A stretch of 64,000 nucleotides of DNA from Paracentrotus lividus (taxonomy: Eukaryota > Echinodermata > Echinoidea > Camarodonta > Echinidae). Both the position numbers and the translations under genes were made by a program. The stretch spans positions 2,174,949 through 2,238,948 of the forward strand of contig CALNVZ010000174.1 of NCBI GenBank assembly GCA_940671915.1. Reading direction: 5' to 3'. Under the pieces are notes generated by a model, which saw nothing but the letters and a program-made list of their open reading frames with translations, ran no database searches and was not told the origin of the DNA. The number at the start of each line of letters is the position of its first letter. Position 1 is the stretch's first letter. This document shows, in pieces, positions 48,001 to 51,949 of this stretch.

Positions 48001-50654
48001 AGAGAGCAGCAGTGCAGTTACACAATATATTCTTTCTTTTTTTTCTTTATTAATATGTGACCCAGCCCATCCCATTTAATACAGAAAGTATCATCTAAGG
48101 CGTCCTTCTCAATCAAAAGGCTCAGTTTCCCGCAGCTTTGGGGAAACATTTGGCTTTCCAGCTTTTAAAATGTTTTAAAAACGGGTTTAAGCTGTATTAA
48201 GATTTCGGGATTCTATTCAAAAGCCAATAAATCGGCTTTTAGAACAAAAGACGTGGGAAACTGACACCTTTTGAACGGAGAAGGCGCCTAAGTTACAGAG
48301 CACTTGTGATTTATGAGCTGGCTGGATTTGATCCATTACTGCCAGAGAACAGTTGCATAACGCAATATATTTCTCCTCTTTTTCTTTTTCTTTTTAAGAC
48401 CCCCACCCCATCGCCCAGTTAAATACCCTATGGTAATTACAGACTATCATCTAAGTTACTAGAGCACTTGTGAGTTATGAGCTGGCTGGATTTGATCCAA
48501 TACTGCCAGAGAACAGTGCAGTTACACAATATATTTCTCCTCTTTTTCTTGTTCTTTTTAAGACCCCCACCCCATCTCATTTAAATACCCATGGTACAAT
48601 GGTAGACTATCATCTAAGTTACTAGAGGCACTTGTAAGTTATGAGCTGGCTGGATTTGATCCATTACTACCAGAGAACAGTGCAGTAACTCAATTTGTTT
48701 CTCCTCTTTTCTTTATTCTTTTTAAGACCCCAACCACATCCCCATTTATATGCCCACAGTAAGTATAGATTCTTAGGAAGTTACTAGAGCATTGTGAGTT
48801 ATGAGCTGGCTGGATTTGATCCATGCCAGAGAACAGTGCAGTAACATAATATTTTTCTCTTTTTCTTTATTCTTTTTAAGCCCCCATCCCCATTTAAAAT
48901 GCCCATGGTAAATGTAGACCAAATTTTAAGTTTACTAGAGCACTGTGAGTTATGAGCTGGCTGGATTTGATCCAATACTGCCAGAGAACAGTGGCAGTAA
49001 ACCACATATATATTCTTTTTCTTTTTTTTTGTTCTTCTTTTTTTTTTCTTAATATAAGACCCCACCCCATCCCTATTTAAATACCTATGGTAACTGTAGG
49101 CCTACCATCTAAGTTACTAGAGCACTTGTGAGTTATGATGCTGGCTGGTTTTCATTATGCCAGAGAACGTGTAGTACTCATTATGTTTCTCCTCTTTATC
49201 TTTATTCTTTTTAAGACCCCAACCACTCCCCATATATGCCCACAGTAGTATAGATTTCTAGAGAAGTTACTAGAGCATTGTGGTTATGAGCTGGCTGGTT
49301 TGATCCATACTGCCAGAGAACAGGGCTAGTAACATAATATATTTTCTCCTCTTTATCTTTATTTTTTTAAGACACCCACCCGCCATCCTATTTAAATGCC
49401 CCATGGTAAATGTAGACCAAATTTTAAGTTACGATGAGCACTTGTGAGTTATAGCTGGCTGGATTTGATCCAATACTGCCAGAGAACAGTGCAGTGGTTA
49501 AACACAATATTTTCTCCTTCTTTTCTTTATTTTTTTAAGCACCCTACACCCCATCCCATTTTACATGCCCATGGTACATGTAGACTTCATCTAAGTTACT
49601 AGAGCACTTGTGAATTATGAGCTAGGCTGGATTTGATCCATTACTGCCAGAAACAGTGTAGTAACACAATCTTCTCCTCTTTTTTTATTCTTATTTAAGA
49701 CCCCCACCCCACCCCCATTTAAATACCCATGTAAAGGTAGACTATGGCATTACTGCAGAGGAATGTGCTTCTTTTTTTTTCTTTTTTTTCTTTTTTTTTC
49801 AATTAAGTGATAAAGTACCCCATCCCATCCTCATTTATATGCGCCGCAGGTAATGTAGATTTCCAGTGAAGTTACTAGAAGCACTTGTTGCAGTTTATGA
49901 GCTGGCTGATTTGATCCATGCCAGGGGGGGGGGGAAATAAGGAGAAGAAGATTGCCAACAATTCGGTAAGTGAATTTTCCATGTTTTTTTCATATTGCCT
50001 TTTTTGCTAAATCTTTTGAGTATACGACTGTGTAGTGTGTTGATGTTTCATACGTAGTCCCGTCTATGGTAGTCTCGGTAAGCTGATTACGGCTCCATTG
50101 CACGCGTGCGTTAGGCCTTGATCTAGATCTAAACCAATTTTTAATTTTTGAAAAGATGATCTCTGCAAACCGGAGGAGGAACAACCAAGAAGAATAAGCA
50201 TGATAAGATCATCCAAGAAAAAAGGGAGATAAATGTCGGCAAATTAACATGGCGATAGTCCATAGTCATTCATAACACAAAGCAGCCATTTACCTCTCTC
50301 TCTCTCTTCTCATCCCTCCGCTTCAAATCGGAGATCGTCGGGGCCGACCCGCAGACAGACACTGAAACAGTGAAGTCACTCAGTCAGTCACTGCACTGAG
50401 TGAGTGGCACTGGCAGTGACCGACTTTGTTGTAATTATGTGACTGTATTATTTTGAGCCAATTAAAACTAAGTCATAACACTCTTCTAGACGACATAAGG
50501 GTGAATTTCACGAAATTTTCAAATACATCCGAATTAACATACAAACTTCATACATTAATCACAATTAATTATTCAAAGACATACCCGATATGACGAAAAC
50601 AAGTCTAAATATCAATGACCGGATACCAGTTTCGAAAGCCATGATAGCTGCCAT
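4869..50654 (-). CDS. NCSTN: Nicastrin, gamma-secretase subunit (16-exon gene model)
   Basis: Nicastrin is the large type I membrane glycoprotein of gamma-secretase; it sorts substrates by ectodomain size and stabilises the presenilin complex. Exons in order: 50654-50585, 31900-31778, 30105-29982, 19218-19092, 18545-18406, 17453-17306, 16906-16800, 16221-16060, 15448-15230, 13157-12992, 11585-11488, 10720-10622, 10041-9960, 8809-8646, 7524-7315, 5072-4869. All follow AG/GT rules and phases join. The product is about 747 residues (human 709): a signal peptide, a large lumenal domain with many N-glycosylation sequons, the aminopeptidase-like core GAENTVSGF...[20 protein letters not shown] carrying the hallmark DYIGS motif and the preceding Glu, one C-terminal membrane helix, and a tail longer than in vertebrates. 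Exons 4, 10 and 11 each carry a one-base indel, probably consensus error. Exon 1 is displaced by an inverted duplicated block inside intron 1. Confidence 0.93.
5422..5685. mobile_element. MITE with ~35-bp terminal inverted repeats, in intron 15
   Basis: The termini are inverted copies: the left begins GGCCCAAATTCACAAAGG and the right ends CCTTTGTGAATTCAGGCC. Just inside the left end is a perfect 32-bp palindrome (5450-5481) centred on CCATGG. There is no coding capacity. This looks like a non-autonomous DNA transposon; I cannot assign the superfamily. Confidence 0.75.
5950..6715. repeat. 30-bp minisatellite in nicastrin intron 15
   Basis: About 25 tandem units close to CTTTCCTTATGTTATTCATT plus GTTTTTCTCA. 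The period is a multiple of three, so several overlapping plus-strand frames stay open and give Leu-Ser-Leu-Cys-Tyr-Ser-Leu-Phe-Phe repeats. These are antisense to an intron and match no protein family, so I treat them as a by-product of the repeat. Confidence 0.93.
6720..7314. other. Remainder of nicastrin intron 15
   Basis: AT-rich intronic sequence up to the donor of exon 15. No element with clear boundaries was seen. A short plus-strand frame at 6917-7144 has no recognisable domain. Confidence 0.4.
7315..7524 (-). CDS. NCSTN: Nicastrin exon 15
   Basis: Seventy codons, phase 0 at both ends, acceptor ATCAG and donor GTAAGA. It encodes the membrane-proximal lumenal region, including LCVKSTWKSTPAVSPAFD and STIYSTWTESQWSSYRIR. 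These align with the human segments around the sequence RCVRSTARLARALSPAFE and STEYSTWTESRWKDIRAR. Confidence 0.95.
7525..8645. other. Nicastrin intron 14, with a Tc1-like terminus
   Basis: AT-rich intron. The only element seen is a transposon end near 8171. The rest shows no gene or bounded repeat. Confidence 0.5.
8171..8230. mobile_element. Tc1/mariner-like transposon terminus
   Basis: A TA dinucleotide in a short TA run is followed by CAGTGGTGGCCAAAATTATT, closely resembling terminal inverted repeats of Tc1-family elements (CAGTG...GCCAAAA). The opposite terminus is not obvious, so the true right boundary, possibly near 8590, is unknown. Confidence 0.6.
8646..8809 (-). CDS. NCSTN: Nicastrin exon 14
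   Basis: 54 complete codons after a split codon, donor GTAAGT. It encodes NNSYDYYVGVDSQHSQLTIV and then ...KDDCKEDKD, aligning with the human region that runs from the [20 protein letters not shown] segment to the conserved Cys of REQC. Confidence 0.95.
8810..9959. other. Nicastrin intron 13
   Basis: Contains a long A-rich run (about 8977-9019) and the hairpin element at 9547-9720. Nothing else is bounded. Short open frames next to exon 14 are read-through of the exon into the intron. Confidence 0.5.
9547..9720. repeat. Imperfect hairpin element (~60-bp arms) in intron 13
   Basis: The left arm starts AGCAAATAATCAACTCTTGA and the right arm ends with the inverted equivalent, ...TCAACGGTGATTATTTGCT. 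Both arms share TTGATCCAAATGATT and GGCAAGCT. It is about 174 bp with no coding capacity, and is probably a small fold-back MITE. Confidence 0.75.
9960..10041 (-). CDS. NCSTN: Nicastrin exon 13
   Basis: 27 codons plus one base, acceptor ACACAG and donor GTAAGT. It encodes VNDLLYCFNERPNCSRLREA, aligning with human [20 protein letters not shown]. Confidence 0.93.
10042..10621. other. Nicastrin intron 12; nothing bounded seen
   Basis: AT-rich intronic sequence without a gene or clear repeat. Open frames at its right end are extensions of exon 12. Confidence 0.5.
10622..10720 (-). CDS. NCSTN: Nicastrin exon 12
   Basis: 33 codons, phase 0 at both ends, acceptor CCTCAG and donor GTATGT. It encodes TLAGLATTIARTLYLYALPG, aligning with human [20 protein letters not shown], followed by a sequon (NNIT). 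Confidence 0.95.
10721..11487. other. Nicastrin intron 11; nothing bounded seen
   Basis: Strongly AT-rich intronic DNA with no element whose ends I can define. Confidence 0.5.
11488..11585 (-). CDS. NCSTN: Nicastrin exon 11 (one-base insertion)
   Basis: The exon opens with KYYNSRLDLP, aligning with human NKYYQSIYDT, joined from a split codon of exon 10. A stop (TGA) then appears in frame. Reading resumes in another register as EVFGINYTQYNSTEELPLFP, aligning with NVSYPEWLSPEEDLNF. Removing one base of the CCC next to the TGA restores the frame and gives the phase 0 end required by exon 12. Consensus error is likelier than a pseudogene because most exons are intact. Confidence 0.85.
11658..11675. 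repeat. Perfect 18-bp palindrome CCACGTAATATTACGTGG
   Basis: It is a perfect inverted repeat. A second ATATTACGTG-like motif follows about 40 bases later (near 11710-11720), and the surrounding 150 bases are locally GC-rich compared with the intron. It may be the core of a repeat family; no binding factor can be named confidently. Confidence 0.8.
12017..12042. repeat. 12-bp-arm hairpin around GGTACC sites
   Basis: The arms TTTTTGGTACCC and GGGTACCAAAAA are separated by two bases. This is a short intronic palindrome of unknown role. Confidence 0.8.
12525..12945. repeat. Hairpin made of degenerate ~20-bp 'GTCTA/TAGAC' repeats
   Basis: The left half contains many variants of TTTCGTCTA or TTGGTCTAA spaced about 20 bases apart. 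The right half, from about 12740, carries the reverse complements (TAGACCAAATGG type). The change of orientation near 12725-12740 makes the whole unit a long imperfect hairpin. No coding capacity. Confidence 0.8.
12992..13157 (-). CDS. NCSTN: Nicastrin exon 10 (one-base deletion)
   Basis: Acceptor TTGTAG, donor GTTAAG. The main frame reads RAAVNVTMSKLSLDATTSTG and then ILQQFLRNGTNIPGVVITDH, aligning with human [20 protein letters not shown]. The 5' part (TQRLIQS) is in a different register; one added base near 13136 joins the two and also gives the phase needed for exon 11. Confidence 0.87.
13158..15229. other. Nicastrin intron 9, mostly a long-TIR element
   Basis: Most of this intron is the transposon-like unit 13331-14940. 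The flanks (13158-13328 and 14943-15229) are AT-rich and unremarkable. Confidence 0.55.
13331..14940. mobile_element. 1.6-kb DNA transposon with ~370-bp terminal inverted repeats
   Basis: The left end is CAGGGCATCCCGAAAAGAAC and the right end is its inverted counterpart finishing GGACGCCCTG; each is flanked by TA, consistent with a TA target duplication. The inverted similarity runs about 370 bases inward on each side. The right arm holds a minus-strand open frame (14646-14966) that includes KSCMNEQRSRFVKGYWKLC, with a broken counterpart in the left arm; I recognise no family. The centre has a GA microsatellite (about 14425-14530). It is probably a non-autonomous or decayed element of a TA-inserting superfamily. 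Confidence 0.8.
15230..15448 (-). CDS. NCSTN: Nicastrin exon 9, with the DYIGS motif
   Basis: 73 codons, phase 0 at both ends. It opens [20 protein letters not shown], nearly identical to human [20 protein letters not shown]. It carries the diagnostic DYIGS motif needed for gamma-secretase assembly and the Glu just before it (human E333), then continues to DNFYIHIDPLSQSESITQQE, which aligns with [20 protein letters not shown]. Confidence 0.98.
15449..16059. other. Nicastrin intron 8; nothing bounded seen
   Basis: AT-rich intronic sequence, no gene or clear repeat. Confidence 0.5.
16060..16221 (-). CDS. NCSTN: Nicastrin exon 8
   Basis: 54 codons, phase 0 at both ends, acceptor TTGTAG and donor GTAAGT. 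It encodes LDVADLFYRVLPSQGAENTV and then SGFVTLLAAAQAIGS...NIMFTFFQG, aligning with human [20 protein letters not shown] and VTQLAAAEAL...NVMFVFFQG. This is the aminopeptidase-fold core. Confidence 0.97.
16178..16472. repeat. 147-bp tandem duplication covering part of exon 8
   Basis: Unit 1 (16178-16324) includes the first 44 bases of exon 8 and its acceptor; unit 2 (16325 to about 16472) repeats this with roughly 10 percent changes. A pseudo-exon at 16368-16327 on the minus strand would read LDVADLFYRVLPS and then TAG. It has an acceptor-like TTGTAG but no donor. Confidence 0.9.
16473..16799. other. Rest of nicastrin intron 7
   Basis: AT-rich sequence, no gene or bounded repeat. Confidence 0.5.
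16800..16906 (-). CDS. NCSTN: Nicastrin exon 7
   Basis: Split codon plus 35 codons, acceptor TTGCAG and donor GTGAGA. It encodes VYCDPLGDWNVWATLLPTNK, aligning with human [20 protein letters not shown], and ends ...EDSLIIAAAQ, matching DDRVVVAATR. Confidence 0.97.
16907..17305. other. Nicastrin intron 6; nothing bounded seen
   Basis: AT-rich intron. The plus-strand frame at 17194-17406 is antisense to exon 6 and its intron. Confidence 0.5.
17306..17453 (-). CDS. NCSTN: Nicastrin exon 6
   Basis: 49 codons plus one base, acceptor ATCCAG and donor GTATGT. It encodes CYEIHNRPDAQGKARPYPQC and later AKDTPTCMWRTKR, aligning with human CYQDHNLSQNGSAPTFPLC and ISTATCMRRSS. The lumenal cysteines are preserved. 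Confidence 0.95.
17454..18405. other. Nicastrin intron 5, with a GC-richer insertion
   Basis: Between about 17760 and 18180 the composition is more GC- and CpG-rich than the rest of the intron, and it contains the hairpin at 17992-18068. This suggests an inserted element, but I could not define its outer ends. Confidence 0.45.
17992..18068. repeat. Hairpin with ~21-bp arms
   Basis: The left arm GTAGATCTTGAGTTACTTACC and right arm GGTAAGTAGCTCAAGATCTAC are complementary with one mismatch, around a 35-base A/T-rich loop. It is probably the centre or terminus of a small fold-back element. Confidence 0.8.
18406..18545 (-). CDS. NCSTN: Nicastrin exon 5
   Basis: Two bases of a split codon plus 46 codons, acceptor CTCCAG and donor GTTAGT. 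It encodes MYSEKLSTLNVRRLHGNING and then NGMSFMDLGIPVFALTKPED, aligning with human [20 protein letters not shown] and [20 protein letters not shown]. Confidence 0.95.
18546..19091. other. Nicastrin intron 4, with CpG-rich repeat-like patch
   Basis: About 18711-18957 is a CpG-rich patch containing GCGAATTTCGCG and further GCGAA motifs, unlike the AT-rich flanks. Open frames across it have no recognised domain. I suspect a repeat fragment. Confidence 0.4.
19092..19218 (-). CDS. NCSTN: Nicastrin exon 4 (one-base deletion)
   Basis: The 5' part reads ACAKVTGFREVNGIMVDHSD through INEETPFSP, and the 3' part, in another register, reads DRSCPNGEFG. The two align with human KLKGRTSRIAGLAV...ASGFSP and VQCPNDGFG. 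One missing base near 19108 explains both the register change and the phase needed by exon 5. Donor is GTAAGG. The acceptor is less certain: phase requires CAGAG with the exon starting at 19218, not the first CAG. Confidence 0.8.
19219..19962. other. Nicastrin intron 3, first part; nothing bounded
   Basis: AT-rich intronic sequence before the repeat cluster. No gene seen. Confidence 0.45.
19963..21535. repeat. GGTCA-rich dispersed repeat, interrupted by a fold-back element
   Basis: It begins with GATGAATCCTCGATCCCGCG, like the copy at 33210-33835, and carries repeated TGACC/GGTCA motifs separated by phrases for which that copy has counterparts (GACCTTTGACCTACATACTC type). The copy is interrupted at about 20488-21395 and then resumes with the segment ending near ATGATGCCTCCG. 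Confidence 0.75.
20488..21395. mobile_element. Composite fold-back element inside the GGTCA repeat
   Basis: The ends are inverted (TCACTTCGCTGAC at left; GTCGACGTCTCCCCGAAGTGA at right). Inside lie a palindromic unit at about 20527-20663, with ends GACTGGCTTT and AAAGCCAGTC, and a second imperfect palindrome at 21081-21384 rich in GTCGCGGAGACG motifs. No transposase was seen. The sequence on either side is the same GGTCA repeat, which supports an insertion. Confidence 0.65.
21633..23285 (+). mobile_element. Tc1-like transposon with unusually long (~430-bp) inverted repeats
   Basis: It is flanked at the left by TA. The left end CAGTGTCCCAAAAATTATTT is mirrored at the right end. The arms extend about 430 bases (to about 22065 and from about 22850) with around 80-85 percent identity by eye. 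The right arm overlaps the 3' coding part of the transposase remnant, so the left arm carries an inverted copy of that coding end. Confidence 0.85.
22262..22886 (+). pseudogene. Decayed Tc1-family transposase
   Basis: Fragments in different frames match the order of Tc1 transposase motifs: SVKHSGGCFMIWSWYDNQ-like text near 22565-22630 (Tc1 VKHGGGSVMVWG), PNNNDPSTQHNHIKAIFATK near 22747-22806 (Tc1 QQDNDPKHT), and APRNPDLIPI near 22830-22860 (Tc1 SPDLNPIE). Stops and frameshifts break it. The usual Glu of the DDE triad region appears lost (PDLIPI in place of PDLNPIE). It is not functional. Confidence 0.8.
23440..28110. repeat. Minisatellite array, ~25 units of ~150-170 bp, in intron 3
   Basis: Each unit holds a conserved core (TACTGCACTGTTCTCTGGCA, then AAATCCAGCCAGCTCATAAC, then TCACAAGTGCTCTAGTAACT), a middle with CATTTAAATGGGG and a G-rich stretch such as GGGGATGGGGTGGGGG, and an A-rich purine tail. 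Some adjacent units form higher-order blocks repeated almost exactly, for example around 25100-25320 and 26640-26850. Open frames repeated through it are repeat artefacts. Confidence 0.95.
27352..27543. mobile_element. 192-bp MITE with TTA target duplication inside the minisatellite
   Basis: The left end GGCGCCTTCTCCGTTCAAAA and right end TTTTGATTGGAGAAGACGCC are inverted, with arms of about 35 bp. TTA flanks both sides (27349-27351 and 27544-27546), and the interrupted minisatellite unit continues across it. The TTA duplication suggests PIF/Harbinger. An inverted copy is at 48099-48288. Confidence 0.85.
28110..28740. repeat. GGTCA-type tandem repeat (~150-bp units)
   Basis: Three or more degenerate units share ATATCATTTGATCTTTTGAC, then ATGACCTTTGATCTCATCAT, then GTGGTATTACC and ATCATTTGTACCAAGTGTGA. 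It begins next to TTCGCGAA at about 28112. The inverted copy is at about 46940-47545. Confidence 0.8.
28741..29689. other. Intron 3 sequence without a defined element
   Basis: Holds an example of the GCGAGCAC/GAAGCGGGAGC motif near 28829-28850, a G run at 29637-29647, and otherwise AT-rich DNA. No gene seen. Confidence 0.4.
29690..29888. repeat. Short copy of the GGTCA repeat with GCCTCCGCCACC hairpin
   Basis: It carries GTGACCTTTCAACTTGTGAC at left and, at right, the tail GACGGACAGACGTACAGACA followed by the imperfect hairpin CTCCGGCACCACC/GGTGGCGGAG. The same tail ends the copy at 33770-33835. Confidence 0.75.
29982..30105 (-). CDS. NCSTN: Nicastrin exon 3
   Basis: It joins exon 2 through a split Ser codon, acceptor TTTCAG and donor GTAAGT. 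It encodes EFNGNNGVLHLIEEPADLDW and then LMANGTYSPYIAVMTPQMFT, aligning with human [20 protein letters not shown] and PPYMVLLESKHFT. A near-identical copy lies at 45574-45697 on the plus strand. Confidence 0.96.
30106..31777. other. Nicastrin intron 2
   Basis: Contains the dispersed repeat at 30593-31041. The rest is AT-rich without genes. Confidence 0.5.
30593..31041 (-). repeat. ~440-bp dispersed repeat with TTTAAAGGGAT ends
   Basis: The ends are short inverted repeats (CTTTAAAGGGATTGAGTAAC at left; ATCCCTTTAA at right). Homologous copies lie at 44640-45090 (within the inverted block) and, more diverged, at 58063-58500 in RRP1 intron 1. It is non-coding, probably a MITE; the embedded TTAA could be its insertion target. 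Confidence 0.8.
31778..31900 (-). CDS. NCSTN: Nicastrin exon 2
   Basis: Acceptor CTAAACAG, donor GTAAGT. The split Val codon from exon 1 is followed by LDHVHSATETRKTHDMIYYD and ITNFGPCVRRFNATHQIGCT, aligning with human [20 protein letters not shown] and ATHQIGC. The Cys pair and the sequon NAT are conserved. Confidence 0.97.
31901..33209. other. Nicastrin intron 1, left part
   Basis: AT-rich, with a near-perfect palindrome of GATCTA units centred on AACGTT around 32812-32840. Two unconserved short frames are present on opposite strands (32658-32979). I see no extra exon. Confidence 0.4.
33210..33835 (+). repeat. Full GGTCA-rich dispersed repeat, with DR1-like motifs
   Basis: It starts AACAAGATGAATCCTCGACC and ends in GACGGACGGACGG followed by the hairpin GCACCACCTTCGGTGG. 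Inside, TGACCTTTGACCT occurs several times (for example at 33330-33342); its reverse complement AGGTCAAAGGTCA is a perfect direct repeat with 1-bp spacing. An inverted copy is at about 41872-42495. Confidence 0.85.
34521..34562 (+). promoter_or_regulatory. Putative TATA-less promoter: ETS pair and YY1-like start site
   Basis: CCGGAACCGGAAGTG (34521-34535) holds two overlapping ETS-type GGAA cores. CAAAATGGCAGC covers the start codon and resembles the YY1 consensus AANATGGCGGC. No TATA box is evident. The same arrangement occurs on the minus strand at 50652-50688. Confidence 0.5.
34555..34624 (+). CDS. NCSTN: Nicastrin exon 1, duplicate copy on plus strand
   Basis: Identical in sequence to the minus-strand exon 1 at 50654-50585. 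It encodes a signal-peptide-like start, MAAIMAFETGIRSLIFRLVF, then VIS plus one base, followed by GTATGT. Its phase joins the plus-strand exon 2 copy at 43789 as well as the minus-strand one. It may be the same exon represented twice. Confidence 0.75.
35268..38507 (+). repeat. Segment B, first copy, up to the N gap
   Basis: Direct repeat of 38533-41770, nearly identical apart from small indels, many in homopolymers. It includes a T/G-rich stretch (37028-37136), CpG-rich patches (37395-37465), poly-C/poly-A/poly-G tracts near 38232-38310 and no conserved coding sequence. As part of E-B-A' it would be nicastrin intron 1. Confidence 0.92.
35584..35606. repeat. Hairpin AGGTCGATAC-TAC-GTATCGACCT
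   Basis: A 10-bp-arm inverted repeat with a 3-base loop. In the second B copy (38844-38872) the arms extend to 13 bp because a C lost here is present there. Confidence 0.8.
38508..38532. other. Assembly gap (25 N)
   Basis: A run of N separates the end of segment B (finishing CTTACGCACGATCGCAG) from the start of its direct copy (CTTCCTTGAGCACTG). The first copy stops exactly where the second copy passes into segment A', so the gap joins two overlapping contig ends. Confidence 0.98.
38533..41770 (+). repeat. Segment B, second copy
   Basis: Direct copy of 35268-38507. It continues without interruption into segment A' at about 41770, which shows the natural junction of B. Confidence 0.92.
43789..43910 (+). 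pseudogene. NCSTN: Nicastrin exon 2 duplicate, damaged
   Basis: Same sequence as exon 2 (31900-31778) except for two losses: the G of the acceptor AG (CTAAACAG became CTAAACA) and one A within GCTACAGAGACG, which shifts the frame after HSAT. The donor GTAAGT is intact. Either the copy is dead or these are consensus errors. Confidence 0.8.
45574..45697 (+). pseudogene. NCSTN: Nicastrin exon 3 duplicate
   Basis: Identical in length and splice sites to exon 3 (30105-29982). One visible change, GGGGTT to GGGTTT, turns Val into Phe in NNGVLHLI. It is in frame, but its upstream partner exon is damaged. Confidence 0.8.
50585..50654 (-). CDS. NCSTN: Nicastrin exon 1 (start codon, signal peptide)
   Basis: ATG at 50654-50652 in the context CCAAAATGGC. 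23 codons plus one base: MAAIMAFETGIRSLIFRLVF, then VIS, donor GTATGT. The final G plus TG of exon 2 gives Val, keeping the frame. The hydrophobic run fits the nicastrin signal peptide position. The link to exon 2 across 18.7 kb depends on the duplicated block being an artefact or spliced over. Confidence 0.85.
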
Positions 50655-50688
50655 TTTGGATGAGAAACAACCTCACTTCCGGTTCCGG
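50652..50688 (-). promoter_or_regulatory. Putative nicastrin promoter elements: ETS pair, YY1-like start
   Basis: On the minus strand CCGGAACCGGAAGTG (50688-50674) precedes the ATG by about 20 bases, and the ATG lies within CAAAATGGCAGC. This fits a TATA-less housekeeping promoter; the transcription start is not known. Confidence 0.5.
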
Positions 50689-50689
50689 G

Positions 50690-51400
50690 TACTAGTAGTA
50701 GAGGACCGATGTGTAGACCCCGTGGGTATTTTTGGGGAACAAAGGTTTGAAAGTGGTTTTGAATTGGTTAGAGGTCACTAATCAAAATTAGCTTGGTTAG
50801 TCCCCTGCTAACCCCCGGCAACTCTCGTAGGGGTCAAAATAAGGTCAAACTGGGGCCAATAGGGGGTCAAATTTTTTAAATGTCCGAATAGTATCAAAAG
50901 ACATAGCAAATTATTCGTTTCTTTCTACTGAACAAAAAAGTGTACAGGATTATATACCACTGACTTCCCAGTAAGAAGTTATGGCGGGAAATGTCAACAG
51001 GTCAACGAACTTTCACATGAAGGCATATGAGGCCTACACAAGCTAAAATTGTTTAGAACGAGAAATTTTCGTGTTTTTTGTGTTTATTAATATTTATTAC
51101 GGTTAAGAAACTTAATTGACACTATTTGTACATAAGAAAATCATGTTCAGTACATATTAGGGGTCAAAGTAAGGTCATTTGGGGTCAAATTAGTTAATTT
51201 AGGATGAAAATACAAATAAGGAGTTAAAACAGCTCCATTTTGTGCAGTATTTGTCAAGTCATGCATAAATAGATTATTAAAACTTACAGATTTGTATTTC
51301 TAATCCAGAAACCACATTCAATTAATGTGAGGGGTCACGATATGAACAAAATGGTCAATCGATCAATTAGGGTCAAAATGTTACATTGACCTAGAAATAC
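50690..51400. repeat. Left arm of inverted repeat flanking the nicastrin upstream region
   Basis: From the TAGTAGAGGACCGATGTG motif rightward, this region matches the reverse complement of 53380-54075. It is GGTCA-rich (GGGGTCAAAATAAGGTCAAA). The exon 1 start lies just outside the repeated part. Confidence 0.8.
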
Positions 51401-51887
51401 TGTGATGCTATATGCACACTAGAACCACTTGAGCCATGAACTTCAAATGCAAAAGTAGTATGTACCTTCATAAGAAGACAATCTAATTTGATCTTATAGA
51501 ATGTAGGTGAAAGGTCAAGGTTCATAAGGTCAACTTATGAATTCCAGGTATTTACCTCTTTATCACATCGGTTTAAGAAAAAGCTCGATAACATATCAAC
51601 TTCGATCTTGATGATAACGGGTATCATTAGAAGCCAATGTCATACAGTTTTTAGGTCAAATGTCAAGGGTCACAAAGGTAAACCTAAGAAAATACATGCA
51701 TTTGCCTCGTTATTCAAGTATCTCAAAAATTATTTGAGATGTGAAACTATCATGATGTGACCATGAATCTCATTATATGAGACAGTAGATTCACACACAG
51801 AGGATGTGTCTGAAATTACTTTTTTTTAAAACTGAGGGCCTGTTAAACGTGCATGAGGAGTGCGCATTGTTTGGGTATTCGTCGATC
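51401..51887. other. GGTCA-rich spacer
   Basis: Further diverged TGACC/GGTCA-bearing sequence (AGGTGAAAGGTCAAGG, then TCAAGGGTCACAAAGG). No gene. Confidence 0.45.
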
Positions 51888-51936
51888 TATAATAATAATA
51901 ATAATAACAATAATAATAATAATAATAATAATAATA
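51888..51936. repeat. AAT trinucleotide microsatellite
   Basis: About 16 AAT units with one AAC interruption, next to the left end of the AACGTT element. Confidence 0.97.
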
Positions 51937-51949
51937 GTGGGTACTTGTA

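Larger units (their letters stand above)
41768..49925 (-). repeat. Segment A', inverted copy of 25718-33945
   Basis: Carries, in mirror order, the GGTCA repeat (41872-42495), exon 2 and exon 3 copies, the 440-bp repeat (44640-45090), the MITE (48099-48288) and the minisatellite (47555-49925). Single-base gains and losses are frequent, especially beyond 49000, giving it the look of unpolished long-read sequence. Confidence 0.92.
49935..51240 (-). repeat. Segment E', minus-orientation copy with nicastrin exon 1
   Basis: Reverse complement of 33985-35267. It is joined to segment A' through a G run (49925-49934), an odd junction, and continues rightward into single-copy DNA. This places the minus-strand exon 1 upstream of the intact minus-strand gene. 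Confidence 0.88.
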
